From contig DAIUEV010000033.1 in assembly GCA_036844945.1 (NCBI GenBank), forward strand, positions 1 through 26,047: DNA of 26,047 bases, in the 5' to 3' direction. Under the pieces are notes generated by a model that did not search any database, was not told the origin of the DNA, and saw only the letters and a program-made list of their open reading frames with translations. Numbering within the stretch: the first letter of the stretch is position 1; every line of letters begins with the position of its first letter. This stretch comes from Palsa-461 sp036844945 (GTDB lineage Bacteria; Actinomycetota; Acidimicrobiia; Acidimicrobiales; RAAP-2). This document shows positions 5,807 to 13,905 of this stretch, in pieces. The position numbers were made by a program, and so were the translations under genes.

Positions 5807-8374
5807 CTATGCCCCGGAGCCGTCCTCGTCGGCCAGCTCGACGATGACCTGGGCGTCTGCTCCCTCCCGCAGGGTGAGCTCGCGGACGTTGCCAGCCTCG
5901 ATCAGGTCGTGTTCGGCGGCTCGGACAGCGGCCAGGCGGGACCCGGTGTCGACGACCTCCACCCGCGCGACCGGGGTACGCAGGGAGCGCTTGGCCCCGG
6001 TCTTCGTGCGCCGGATCGCCCCGAGGACCTCGGCCACGGCCTCGAGGACCGCGGGGTCGCCCCCCTCGGCTCCTGCCAGCTCGCCCACCTCGGGCCAGCG
6101 GGCGCGGTGGATGGACCCCTCCTGCCACCAGCTCCACACCTCCTCGGTGACGAACGGGAGGAAGGGAGCGAAGAGGCGGAGCTGGACCGAGAGGGCCAGC
6201 GCCAGCGCCGCTCGGGCCGAGGCGGTCGGTCCGGGATCGACGTCCTCCGACGATCCGTAGGCGCGGGACTTGACCAGCTCGAGGTAGTCGTCGCAGAACG
6301 ACCAGAAGAACGTCTCGGCCCGCTCGAGCGCGTGGTGATACTGATACCGCTCGAACGCCTCGGTCGCCCCGGCAACGACCTCGCGGAGTCCGGCGAGCAT
6401 GGCGGTGTCGAGCGGCTCGGTGACGGCGCCCCCTCCGGCGGCCATCGAGAGGACGAACTTCGAGGCGTTCAGCAGCTTGATCGCCAGGCGGCGTCCGACC
6501 TTCATCACCGCCGGGTCGGTGGCGGTGTCGGTGCCCGGCGCCGCGCCGCACGCCCAGTAGCGCACCCCGTCGGCCCCGTGCTCCGACACGAGCGCCTCGG
6601 GGGTGATCACGTTCCCCTTCGACTTCGACATCTTCTTGCGGTCGGGGTCGAGGATCCACCCGTTGATGCTGGTGTCGGACCACGGCAGCGTGCCGTGCTC
6701 GAGCTGGCTGCGGAGCACCGTCGTGAACAGCCACGTCCGGATGATCTCGGGCCCCTGGGGTCGGAGGTCCATCGGGTAGACCCGCGCGAAGAGCTCGGGG
6801 TCGTCCTCCCATGCGCCCGCGATCTGCGGCGTGAGGGACGAGGTGGCCCACGTGTCCATGACGTCGGGATCGCCGGCGAAACCGCCGGGCTGGCCGCGTT
6901 GGGACTCCTCGTAGCCCGGTGCCGTGTCCGCCTGCGGATCGACCGGGAGCGTCGCCTCGTCGGCGGGGATCGGGCGGTCGTGCCGGACCGTGCCGTCGTC
7001 GTCGAGCGGGTACCAGACCGGGAACGGGATCCCGAACACCTGCTGGCGGCTGATCAGCCAGTCACCGTTCAGGCCGCCCACCCAGTGCTCGTAGCGCACC
7101 CGCATGAAGTCGGGGTGCCACTCGAGCTCGCGGCCGGCCTCGAGGAGTGCCTCGCGCCGTTGCTCGTCGCGCGCGCCATTGCGGATGTACCACTGTCGGC
7201 TCGTCACGATCTCGAGCGGCCGTTCGCCCCGCTCGTAGTAGCGCACCTCGTGTTCGATTGGTCTCGGTTCGCCGACCATCTCACCCGACTCGGACAGGAG
7301 TGTGGCGATCTCCCGGCGGGCCGCCTTGGTGGTCTTGCCGGCGAGCAGGCCCCACGCGCGGACGCCGGCGTCAGTGGTCACCCATTCGGGCACCTCGTCC
7401 TGGAGCCGGCCGTCGCGCTGGACCACCGACCGGGCCGGGAGGTCGAGCTCGCGCCACCAGACCACGTCGGTGCTGTCACCGAAGGTGCAGATCATCGCGA
7501 CCCCGGTGCCCTTCTCCGGGTCGGCCAGCGGGTGGGCCACCAGCGGGACCGGCACGCCGAAGAGCGGGGTCACGATCTCCGAACCGATCTCGCCGCGCCA
7601 GCGGGCGTCGTCGGGATGGACAACGACGGCGACACACGCCGCGAGGAGTTCGGGTCGGGTGGTGTCGATCTCGATGTCAGCCCCGTCGCGGCGGTGGAAG
7701 AGGAGCCGGTGGTAGGCGGCCGGGGTCGGTCGGTCCTCGATTTCGGCCTGTGCGACGGCAGTCTGCATGTCGACGTCCCACATCGTCGGTGCTTCGCTCA
7801 GGTAGGCCTCCCCGCGAGCGAGGTTGCGCAGGAACGCCCGTTGCGAGACGCGCCTCGACCGGTCGCTGATCGTCGTGTACGTGAGCTCCCAGGCCACCGA
7901 GAGGCCCACCTCGCGGAAGACCTGTTCGAAGACGCGCTCGTCGGTCTCGGTCAGCTCGTGGCACAACTCGATGAAATTGCGGCGGGAGACCGCCCGCTCC
8001 CCGGCGCCGGGTTTGATGGCCGCGTTCGGCTCGTAGGGGAGGGTGGGGTCGCAGCGCACGCCGTAGTGGTTCTGGACCCGCCGGATGGTGGGCAGCCCGT
8101 TGTCGTCCCATCCGACCGGGAAGAAGACCTCCTTGCCGTGCATCCGCCAGAAGCGGGCGATCGAGTCGAACTGGACGTACCCGAAGACGGTGCCGAGGTG
8201 GAGCGAGCCGCTCACCGTCGGCGGCGGGGTGTCGATCGCGTACACGTCGGCTCGGCTCTTCGGCGCGTCGAACCGGTAGGTGCCGTCGGCCTCCCACTGG
8301 CGATCCCACTTGGCCTCGAGGCCCGCGAGCGACGGGCGGTCGGGGACCCCGAAGCTCGTCACGGGGGTGCTCAT
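5807..8374 (-). CDS. valS: Valyl-tRNA synthetase
   Basis: An 855-residue class I aminoacyl-tRNA synthetase that charges tRNA-Val in the cytosol. The HIGH-like motif is SGSLHLGTVFGYV (about residues 55-67), and the KMSKS loop is DRKKMSKSKGNV (near 580). The FPVGWDDNGLPTIRRVQ segment, the editing domain with its DTTRPELL motif, and the anticodon-binding helical domain are all present. The C-terminus (IRRTKTGAKRSL through VIVELADEDGSGA) is short and lacks the long coiled-coil arm of E. coli-type enzymes, as in the type 2 ValS group. The ATG at 8374 is right after the divergent promoter region and gives the MSTPVTSFGVPDRPS start. The frame stays open upstream only by running antisense to cysS. 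Confidence 0.97.
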   Translation of the reverse strand: MSTPVTSFGVPDRPSLAGLEAKWDRQWEADGTYRFDAPKSRADVYAIDTPPPTVSGSLHLGTVFGYVQFDSIARFWRMHGKEVFFPVGWDDNGLPTIRRVQNHYGVRCDPTLPYEPNAAIKPGAGERAVSRRNFIELCHELTETDERVFEQVFREVGLSVAWELTYTTISDRSRRVSQRAFLRNLARGEAYLSEAPTMWDVDMQTAVAQAEIEDRPTPAAYHRLLFHRRDGADIEIDTTRPELLAACVAVVVHPDDARWRGEIGSEIVTPLFGVPVPLVAHPLADPEKGTGVAMICTFGDSTDVVWWRELDLPARSVVQRDGRLQDEVPEWVTTDAGVRAWGLLAGKTTKAARREIATLLSESGEMVGEPRPIEHEVRYYERGERPLEIVTSRQWYIRNGARDEQRREALLEAGRELEWHPDFMRVRYEHWVGGLNGDWLISRQQVFGIPFPVWYPLDDDGTVRHDRPIPADEATLPVDPQADTAPGYEESQRGQPGGFAGDPDVMDTWATSSLTPQIAGAWEDDPELFARVYPMDLRPQGPEIIRTWLFTTVLRSQLEHGTLPWSDTSINGWILDPDRKKMSKSKGNVITPEALVSEHGADGVRYWACGAAPGTDTATDPAVMKVGRRLAIKLLNASKFVLSMAAGGGAVTEPLDTAMLAGLREVVAGATEAFERYQYHHALERAETFFWSFCDDYLELVKSRAYGSSEDVDPGPTASARAALALALSVQLRLFAPFLPFVTEEVWSWWQEGSIHRARWPEVGELAGAEGGDPAVLEAVAEVLGAIRRTKTGAKRSLRTPVARVEVVDTGSRLAAVRAAEHDLIEAGNVRELTLREGADAQVIVELADEDGSGA

Positions 8375-8395
8375 GATCGGGTTACCGTACCTGGG
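8375..8395. promoter_or_regulatory. 21-bp divergent valS/cysS spacer with overlapping -10 elements
   Basis: The two start codons are separated by only 21 bases. On the plus strand TACCGT (8383-8388) lies 7 bases before the cysS GTG. On the minus strand TACGGT (reverse of 8384-8389) lies 9 bases before the valS ATG. The two hexamers overlap in the near-symmetric GTTACCGTAC (8381-8390). This implies leaderless or nearly leaderless transcripts in both directions from one symmetrical element. Leaderless genes are common in actinobacteria, and symmetric -10 elements that fire both ways are known in bacteria. No ribosome binding site fits in the space. Confidence 0.6.
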
Positions 8396-9787
8396 GTGCT
8401 GCGCCTGCACGACACTGCAACGGGCACCGTCCGTCCCCTGGAGCTGCGGGACCCGGGGCGCGCGTCCCTCTACAACTGCGGGCTCACCGTCTATGACGAG
8501 CCCCACATCGGCCACGGTCGGGGATGGCTGGTCTTCGATGTGCTCCGCCGCTACCTCGTCTTCAGCGGCCTCGACGTCCACCACGTCTCCAACGTGACCG
8601 ACGTCGACGACCAGATCATCAAGCGTGCTGCTGCGGAGGGTCGCACCGAGTCCGAGGTCGCCCGCCAGTACGAGGACGCATGGTGGAAGGCATCCGACGC
8701 ACTGGGCGTGCTCCGCCCGCACGACACCCCGCACGCCACCGAGTACATCGCACGGATGGTGGCGCTCGTGTCACAGCTGCTCGAACGGGACCTCGCGTAT
8801 CGCACCTCGAGCGGGGTCTACCTGGAAGTCGACCGGGTCGAAGGGTACGGACTGCTCGCCCACCAGTCGCTCGAAGCCCTGATGCCGGGCGCCCGGGTCG
8901 GGATCGACGAGGACAAGCGTTCACCGCTGGACTTCGCGGTGTGGAAGGCGGCCAAGGAGGGCGAGCCCACCTGGGACGCGCCCTTCGGCTCCGGCCGTCC
9001 GGGGTGGCACACCGAGTGCGTGGTGATGTCGCTCGACCTGTTGGGCGAGGGATTCGATCTCCACGGCGGGGGCTTCGACCTCATCTTCCCCCACCACGAG
9101 AACGAGCGGGCCCAGGCGGTCGCGCTCGAGCGGCCGTTCGCACGGCTCTGGGTGCACCACGGATGGGTGATGGCCGGCGCCGACAAGATGTCCAAGTCGC
9201 TCCGCAACTTCGTCACCATGGCCGAGATGCTCGAGCGCTCCGACCCCCGCGCCTACCGGTTGCTCGTTCTCCGCTCGCAGTACCGGTCGCAGATCGACGT
9301 GACGCCGGACACTGTGAGCGACGCCGAGAAGGCGCTGGACAGGCTCGACAGCTTTGCCCGTCGGTTCGGCCTTGAAGACCTGGGCGGCCTCGGGCAGGCC
9401 GCGCTCGGACCTGACGCTGGCCCGGCGGACGTCGTCACCGAGGAGGTCGATCGCTTCCGCGCCCACATGGACGACGATCTCGACACACCGGGCGCGCTGG
9501 CCCGGATCTTCGACGCGATCAGTCGTGCCCACACACTGGCCGACGCGGGCGACGAGAACCGAGCGTTGGAGCTGGCGCACACGGTGGCCCTCCTGTGCGG
9601 GGTGCTCGGTCTCGGGCTCGTCGCCGGGGAGGCCGAGCTCGACGAGGCGACACGGCGACTGGTCGACGAGCGGGACGCGGCCCGAGCCGAGGGCGACTAT
9701 GCCCGCTCGGACTTGATCCGTAACCAGTTGGTCGCGCTGGGCTGGACCGTGGAGGATGGCGCGGACGGCACCCGGCTCCGACGCTGA
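8396..9787 (+). CDS. cysS: Cysteinyl-tRNA synthetase
   Basis: A 463-residue class I synthetase charging tRNA-Cys, normal length for the family. Features are LYNCGLTVYDEPHIGHGRG with the first zinc ligand Cys28 and the HIGH motif (37-40), then GWHTECVVMS with the second zinc Cys (about 208), FPHHENERAQ with His and Glu ligands (about 230-236), and the KMSKS loop ADKMSKSLRNF (about 264). The C-terminal DALR-type helical domain is present and ends ARSDLIRNQLVALGWTVEDGADGTRLRR, which separates it from the shorter mycothiol ligase MshC. The GTG at 8396 starts VLRLHDTATGTVRPL and has TACCGT 7 bases upstream. It is divergent from valS; pairing of two synthetases on one promoter region would coordinate their supply. 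Confidence 0.96.
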   Translation: MLRLHDTATGTVRPLELRDPGRASLYNCGLTVYDEPHIGHGRGWLVFDVLRRYLVFSGLDVHHVSNVTDVDDQIIKRAAAEGRTESEVARQYEDAWWKASDALGVLRPHDTPHATEYIARMVALVSQLLERDLAYRTSSGVYLEVDRVEGYGLLAHQSLEALMPGARVGIDEDKRSPLDFAVWKAAKEGEPTWDAPFGSGRPGWHTECVVMSLDLLGEGFDLHGGGFDLIFPHHENERAQAVALERPFARLWVHHGWVMAGADKMSKSLRNFVTMAEMLERSDPRAYRLLVLRSQYRSQIDVTPDTVSDAEKALDRLDSFARRFGLEDLGGLGQAALGPDAGPADVVTEEVDRFRAHMDDDLDTPGALARIFDAISRAHTLADAGDENRALELAHTVALLCGVLGLGLVAGEAELDEATRRLVDERDAARAEGDYARSDLIRNQLVALGWTVEDGADGTRLRR

Positions 9788-9849
9788 GCCCGGGCCCGTG
9801 TGCCCCAGTTCGTGACGGCCAAGTTCACCGGGGAGCCGTCGGCCCCTGC

Positions 9850-9962
9850 TAGCGTCCGCGCAGCGCAGGACATCGTCGTGCGCAGGGGTGCGAAGGTCGC
9901 ACCAAGCAGTCAGCAGCGGTGTTGCCTTGGCAATGCCTCAAGCAACAGGGAGGATTGCCACA
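9850..9962 (+). promoter_or_regulatory. Structured leader of the cold-shock gene with a possible switch at the ribosome binding site
   Basis: TAGCGT (9850-9855) is a candidate -10, giving a leader of about 100 bases. The leader holds a 7-bp hairpin, GGTGCGA/TCGCACC (9887-9893 with 9897-9903). Further on, GGCAAT can pair in two exclusive ways. It can form a small hairpin TTGC-CTTG-GCAA (9922-9933), or a longer stem TGGCAAT/ATTGCCA (9928-9934 with 9954-9960) that encloses the ribosome binding site GGGAGGA (9948-9954) in its loop and pairs its last A. Long structured leaders with temperature-dependent refolding are known for cspA in E. coli; a similar role here is inference. Confidence 0.45.
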
Positions 9963-10169
9963 GTGGCATCCGGAACAGTCAAGTGGTTCAACTCCGAGAA
10001 GGGCTACGGATTCATCTCGCAGCCCGACGGCGGGGCCGACGTCTTTGTGCACCACACCGCCATCCAGATGAGCGGATATCGCGTGCTCGAAGAGGGGCAG
10101 CCGGTGGAGTTCGACGTGGAGGAGGGCCCGAAGGGCCTCATGGCGAAGGACGTACGCCCGGTCGGCTAA
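9963..10169 (+). CDS. Cold-shock domain protein (CspA family)
   Basis: A 68-residue single cold-shock domain, an OB-fold RNA chaperone that melts mRNA structure and prevents transcription termination. It begins VASGTVKWFNSEKGYGFI, containing the RNP1 motif KGYGFI, and has RNP2 VFVHHTAI; both are intact. It ends VEFDVEEGPKGLMAKDVRPVG, as in CspA-type proteins. The GTG at 9963 was chosen because a strong ribosome binding site (GGGAGGA, 9948-9954) lies 8 bases upstream, and because the family always starts about here. An upstream ATG at 9888 would translate the structured leader. It is preceded by cysS on the same strand but with a 175-base gap, so it likely has its own promoter. Confidence 0.95.
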   Translation: MASGTVKWFNSEKGYGFISQPDGGADVFVHHTAIQMSGYRVLEEGQPVEFDVEEGPKGLMAKDVRPVG

Positions 10170-10201
10170 GAGGGCGCCCTGGTGGCATCCCTGTAGATTC
10201 G

Positions 10202-10221
10202 AGTTACCCACTGGTAATTTT
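10202..10221 (+). terminator. Hairpin plus T-run after the cold-shock gene, or an operator
   Basis: TTACC (10204-10208) and GGTAA (10213-10217) form a perfect 5-bp stem with loop CACT. Two more outward pairs (A-T and G-U) are possible, and TTTT follows at 10218-10221. Position 33 bases after the cold-shock stop fits an intrinsic terminator. The same symmetric TTACC-N4-GGTAA could instead be an operator for the acyl-CoA dehydrogenase gene starting 51 bases downstream. Confidence 0.4.
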
Positions 10222-10271
10222 CCCTTCCACGACGTCGTCGCGCGCGGGCGCGCGCACAAGATGAGGGAAGG

Positions 10272-11501
10272 GTGCTCTCGTTGAGCGCGGAAGAGTTCTC
10301 GCTGCGACCGAGTGACGAGCAGCTCGAAGTGGTCCGCTGGGTCCACGAGTTTGCCGAGGACGTCATCCGCCCCGCGGCCCACGAGTGGGACGAACGCGAG
10401 GAGACGCCGTGGCCGATCCTCGAGGAGGCGGCCAAGGTCGGCCTGTACGGCCTCGACTTCATCGCGACCGCCTTCTTGGACAAGACCGGGCTCTTGCTCG
10501 CGCTCAGCTCCGAGGAACTCGCTTGGGGTGACGCCGGGATCGCCCTCGCATTGATGGGCACCGCGCTCGCCGTCTCGGCCATCTACGCGAACGGGACTCC
10601 GCAGCAGCAAGGGGAGTGGCTGCCGCAGTGCTACGGCACGCCCGGCGACCTCAAGCTCGCCGCGTTCGCGGTCTCCGAGGCGGACGCGGGCTCGGACGTG
10701 TCCTCGCTCAAGACGACCGCCCGGTACAACGAGGCCAAGGACGAGTGGGTTTTGAACGGCACCAAGACCTGGATTACCAACGGCGGTCTGGCCAACCTCC
10801 ACGTCGTCGTGGCCCAGGTCGACCCTGCGCTCGGCGCACGCGGCCATGCGAGCTTCGTCGTGCCCGAGGGCACACCTGGGATCGCTCAGGGGCGCAAGTT
10901 CCAGAAGCTGGGCATCCGGGCATCGCACACCGCCGAGGTGGTGCTCGAGGACTGCCGGGTCCCGGGTGCCTGCCTCCTCGGCGGCAAGGACCGGCTCGAC
11001 GACCGCATGGCCCGGGCGAGGGAGGGAGGCCACTCCGCCACCCAGGCCGCCTTGGGGACCTTCGAGGCGACCCGGCCCTACGTCGGCGCGCAGGCGGTCG
11101 GTGTCGGCCGGGCCGCGTACGAATACGCCCTCGAGTACGCCAAGGGGCGCACGCAGTTCGGGAAGCCGATCATCGACAACCAGGCGATCTCCTTCACGTT
11201 GGCCGACATGCGGACCCGCCTGGATGCGGCGCGGTTGCTCGTGTGGCGCGCCGCGTGGATGGGCCGGTCGGGCCAACCGTTCACCGGCGCCGAAGGGTCC
11301 CAGTCGAAGCTGTTCGCGGGCGAGACCGCGGTCTGGGTCACCGAGCGGGCAGTCCAGATCCTCGGCGGCGCGGGCTACGTCCGCGACGCCCCCGTCGAGC
11401 GCTGGTACCGGGACTCGAAGATCTACACGATCTTCGAGGGCACCTCGGAGATCCAGCGCCTCGTCATCGCCCGCGCGATCTCCGGGATGCGGCTCAACTG
11501 A
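10272..11501 (+). CDS. Acyl-CoA dehydrogenase
   Basis: A 409-residue FAD enzyme of the acyl-CoA dehydrogenase family, introducing the 2,3-double bond in acyl-CoA and passing electrons to ETF. Visible are the N-terminal helical domain, the FAD/substrate segment AAFAVSEADAGSDVSSLKT, TKTWITNGG, the C-terminal helical domain with YAKGRTQFGKPI and QILGGAGYVRD, and the terminal YTIFEGTSEIQRLVIAR. The Glu in FEGTSEIQ (about residue 388) is the catalytic base position of short- and medium-chain enzymes. The exact substrate is not readable. The start is uncertain: GTG 10272 is given; the in-frame TTG at 10281 has better spacing from GGGAAGGG (10265-10272). No ETF or hydratase gene is adjacent. The phosphatase gene follows after 37 bases. 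Confidence 0.93.
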   Translation: MLSLSAEEFSLRPSDEQLEVVRWVHEFAEDVIRPAAHEWDEREETPWPILEEAAKVGLYGLDFIATAFLDKTGLLLALSSEELAWGDAGIALALMGTALAVSAIYANGTPQQQGEWLPQCYGTPGDLKLAAFAVSEADAGSDVSSLKTTARYNEAKDEWVLNGTKTWITNGGLANLHVVVAQVDPALGARGHASFVVPEGTPGIAQGRKFQKLGIRASHTAEVVLEDCRVPGACLLGGKDRLDDRMARAREGGHSATQAALGTFEATRPYVGAQAVGVGRAAYEYALEYAKGRTQFGKPIIDNQAISFTLADMRTRLDAARLLVWRAAWMGRSGQPFTGAEGSQSKLFAGETAVWVTERAVQILGGAGYVRDAPVERWYRDSKIYTIFEGTSEIQRLVIARAISGMRLN

Positions 11502-11538
11502 CGACCTGCCGGGGCGCCTCGCCGTGCCCGTCCCGCCG

Positions 11539-12075
11539 ATGAGGCCCGATCCGACCGTGCTCGTCACGCTGTGCACCGGCAACGCGGCGCGCTCGGTGAT
11601 GGCGGCGTACATGCTCGATCACTGGGCCGGCGAGCTGGGCGTCGCGCTCGATGTGGTCAGCGCGGGGACCCACGTGGTGGAGGGCCAACCGATGGGGATG
11701 CGGACCCGCGCCGCGTTGGCGTCCATCCCCGAGCTCGAAGCCATCGCCGTCTCGGGTCACCGGAGCAAGCAGCTCCGCGAGGACCAGCTCGACGTCGCCG
11801 ACCTGATCGTGGCCATGGAGGCCGACCACGTTCGGTTCGTCCGGCGCCATCACCCCGCCGCAGCGAAGCGGACGGCGACACTCCGCCGCCTGTGCCTCGA
11901 TCTCCTCCCCGGCGAGAGCGCGCTGTTGGACCGGGTCGACGCACTCGGGTTGGCCGACCGGCCACTCGACCCGGCCGAGGACGTGGCCGACCCGGCCGGT
12001 GGCGACGTGGACGTCTACGTGGCCTGCGCGCACGAGCTATGGCTGCTCACCGAGCAGCTCGCCCGCGCGCTGTGA
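11539..12075 (+). CDS. Low-molecular-weight protein tyrosine phosphatase family protein
   Basis: A 178-residue protein of the LMW-PTP/arsenate reductase fold. The P-loop LCTGNAARSVM has the CX5R signature with nucleophile Cys12 and Arg18, at the same positions as in classical LMW-PTPs. The following SAGTHVVEGQPMGMRTRAAL and HRSKQLREDQLDVADLIVAME match the family. A DP motif (Asp151-Pro152) may supply the general acid. The usual second cysteine (CxGNxCRS) is Ala here and the Pro after Ser is Val. This removes the disulfide that protects the active site in classical members. The ATG 11539 gives standard motif spacing; an in-frame GTG at 11524 would add five residues. It converges with the TetR gene across 16 bases. 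Substrate is unknown. Confidence 0.85.
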   Translation: MRPDPTVLVTLCTGNAARSVMAAYMLDHWAGELGVALDVVSAGTHVVEGQPMGMRTRAALASIPELEAIAVSGHRSKQLREDQLDVADLIVAMEADHVRFVRRHHPAAAKRTATLRRLCLDLLPGESALLDRVDALGLADRPLDPAEDVADPAGGDVDVYVACAHELWLLTEQLARAL

Positions 12076-12091
12076 GCTCGACCGCGCCCGG

Positions 12092-12736
12092 TCAGTCGGT
12101 CCGGACGCCCCGCAGGCCGGCCCACGCCACTCGCGACACCCGTTCGGCCAACTGCCGCACGTCGTCGGGGGACGTCCCGAGGCCCTTGCGTGCCGACTCG
12201 ACCCAGAAGCGGGTGCCACCCTCCGCCATGCCGATCACCGTGTAGGCGAGCAGGCGCCGGTGCTCGGGCGGGAAGTCCGGCGGCATCCGCGCCTCGAGCA
12301 CGTCGAGCACCGAGCGCTCGACGTTGCGCACGGCGCTCGACAGCTCCGGGTCGTCGGGCGCCTGGCTCCCGAACAGCAGACGGAAGGCGTCCTCGTGGGT
12401 GACGATGAGCTCGAAGTACGCGCGGTAACCGTTCTCTACCATCTCGCGGGGCCCGTTGGCCCGGCGGTATGCGGAGCCGAGGGCATGCAGCAGCTCCTCG
12501 GAGACGTGGCTCACGAGCTCGAGATAGAGCGCCCGCTTCGACGTGAAGTGTTGGTAGAGGAGCGGCTTGGTCACCCCGGCCGCGTTGGCGATGTCCTCCA
12601 TCGTCGTGGCGCGGTAGCCCCGCTCGCCGAAGAGTCGCAGCGCGGTGAGGACGAGCTGCTCCCGGCGCTCCGTCGCGCCGAGGCGGCGGGTTCGGCGCCC
12701 CTTCGAGGGCGCGGTCTTGGTCCCTGACACCGTCAT
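12092..12736 (-). CDS. TetR-family transcriptional regulator
   Basis: A 214-residue regulator. After a basic N-terminal tail, residues 22-70 form the TetR DNA-binding domain: RREQLVLTALRLFGERGYRATTMEDIANAAGVTKPLLYQHFTSKRALYLELV in overlapping pieces, including the recognition helix region GVTKPLLYQHF. The C-terminal two thirds are helical and would form the ligand pocket and dimer interface. The ATG at 12736 has TAACCT (minus reading of 12747-12752) 10 bases upstream, consistent with a very short leader. Its target is not clear: the glycosyltransferase gene upstream is on the same strand, so the site for autorepression would lie in the 74 bases between. The convergent phosphatase and acyl-CoA dehydrogenase are possible targets, as many TetR proteins control lipid genes. 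Confidence 0.92.
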   Translation of the reverse strand: MTVSGTKTAPSKGRRTRRLGATERREQLVLTALRLFGERGYRATTMEDIANAAGVTKPLLYQHFTSKRALYLELVSHVSEELLHALGSAYRRANGPREMVENGYRAYFELIVTHEDAFRLLFGSQAPDDPELSSAVRNVERSVLDVLEARMPPDFPPEHRRLLAYTVIGMAEGGTRFWVESARKGLGTSPDDVRQLAERVSRVAWAGLRGVRTD

Positions 12737-12810
12737 GCCCGCGACCAGGTTACCGGCCGGTGGGGCACGCGGACGTCCCGTGGAGAGACGTCAACCGGAG
12801 TGGCGCCCGG

Positions 12811-13836
12811 TCATCGGAGATCTGGAAACGTTGCCAGCACCGACGCGATCCGACGCGGCAGGTCACGCAGCGAGAAGTGGGTGTCCGCGACCTGCCAGTT
12901 GTGTTCGAGGAGATCCCGGTCCGGGGCGGCGAGCCACCGGGCGATCTCGTCGGGGTCGTCGGGGGAGAACCACCGGAAGCCGAAGGACGCAAGCTCGAGC
13001 GCAACCGGATACGAACCGATGCACAGTGGCCGTCGGTGCACGGCCGACTCGATCGAAGGGTTCCCGAACCCCTCCCAGGTCGAAGGGAGGAGCACGAGGT
13101 CGCTGGCGGCATATGCGTCGGCCATGCGGCCCGACGGATGCGAATCCCGGATCACCGGCGCCCCGCTCGCCCGGACGAGCCGGTCGAGCTCCGGCCCGTA
13201 GCCGTCCTCGGGCGGGCCGAGGAGCCAGTAGGTCGCGTCGAGCCGTGCGGCCAGCTCCAGACCGGCCCCGATGTTCTTGCGAGCGAGCGCCCGGGTGGGC
13301 TGGAGGAAGAGCCGTCCGTCGCCGATGCCGAGCGCGTCGCGCGTCCCGGCGCGGTCACCGGGCGAGGCGGCAGTGTCGAATCGGTTGTAGATCGTGGTCG
13401 CCGAGATCCCGCGTTCTTCAAGCTCGAGCCGGCTGAGCTCGTTGATGGTCACGTGGCGCCAGGCGGGGTCGTCGGGAACCGCCGCCGAGGCGAACTGCGG
13501 CCGTTGCCACGGGAGGTCGTGGTGATGCAGGACGGTGGGCCGACCGCGGCACGCCTCGACCATGACGCCGAGCGCGGCGGGGTTGAGCGGCAGCGAGCAC
13601 AGGTTCTCGACGATCACCAGGTCAGCCCCGCTCAGCGCGGCGATGACGGCGGCCGGCTCCGGCGGGTCGGCCGCCGTCATCGCGAGGCCGTCGATGAGGT
13701 GGTCGGCGACCCCCTCGCCGGCCACGGAGCGGACGTCGAAGCCGAGCTCCCCGAGGGCGTTGGCCCATTTCGCCGACTCGATCGACACGCCGTCGGTGCC
13801 CCCCAGGCGGAACGAGACCAGGGCGGCGACCGGCAC
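12811..13836 (-). CDS. GT4-family glycosyltransferase
   Basis: A 341-residue GT-B fold glycosyltransferase. The N-terminus VPVAALVSFRLGGTDGVSIESAKWANALGELGFDV has the GG(T)DG loop seen in GT4 enzymes. The C-terminal domain has the donor-binding elements ALARKNIGAGLELAARL and the EX7E motif EGFGNPSIE (Glu255 and Glu263), then RRPLCIGSYPVALEL. It would transfer a sugar from a nucleotide donor, likely in cell-envelope glycan assembly; acceptor and donor cannot be read. The GTG at 13836 was chosen because the fold begins there and TACAGT (minus reading of 13845-13850) sits 8 bases upstream. The frame remains open further upstream, but that part is antisense to the divergent gmd gene. The pairing with gmd suggests a deoxyhexose or mannose-derived glycan. 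Confidence 0.87.
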   Translation of the reverse strand: MPVAALVSFRLGGTDGVSIESAKWANALGELGFDVRSVAGEGVADHLIDGLAMTAADPPEPAAVIAALSGADLVIVENLCSLPLNPAALGVMVEACRGRPTVLHHHDLPWQRPQFASAAVPDDPAWRHVTINELSRLELEERGISATTIYNRFDTAASPGDRAGTRDALGIGDGRLFLQPTRALARKNIGAGLELAARLDATYWLLGPPEDGYGPELDRLVRASGAPVIRDSHPSGRMADAYAASDLVLLPSTWEGFGNPSIESAVHRRPLCIGSYPVALELASFGFRWFSPDDPDEIARWLAAPDRDLLEHNWQVADTHFSLRDLPRRIASVLATFPDLR

Positions 13837-13844
13837 TCCGGCGC

Positions 13845-13896
13845 ACTGTAGGGCGCTGATCTGGCCATCTGGGCCGGGCCACCCGTCGACTACCGT
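13845..13896. promoter_or_regulatory. Divergent promoter candidates between glycosyltransferase and gmd
   Basis: On the minus strand TACAGT (13845-13850) lies 8 bases before the glycosyltransferase GTG. On the plus strand TACCGT (13891-13896) lies 9 bases before the gmd ATG. Both fit short or absent leaders. The 69-base spacer between the two starts has no clear palindrome. Confidence 0.4.
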
Positions 13897-13905
13897 TGGC
13901 TCCCG

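Noticed and set aside
5744..9787. Very long plus-strand open frame covering the region antisense to valS and continuing into cysS
   Set aside because: The first two thirds are antisense to valS, with low-complexity Arg/Gly/Leu-rich sequence and no domain. Only the cysS part, from 8396, is a real protein.
10239..10256. Alternating CG tract before the acyl-CoA dehydrogenase gene
   Set aside because: Short simple sequence expected in very GC-rich DNA; no evidence for function.
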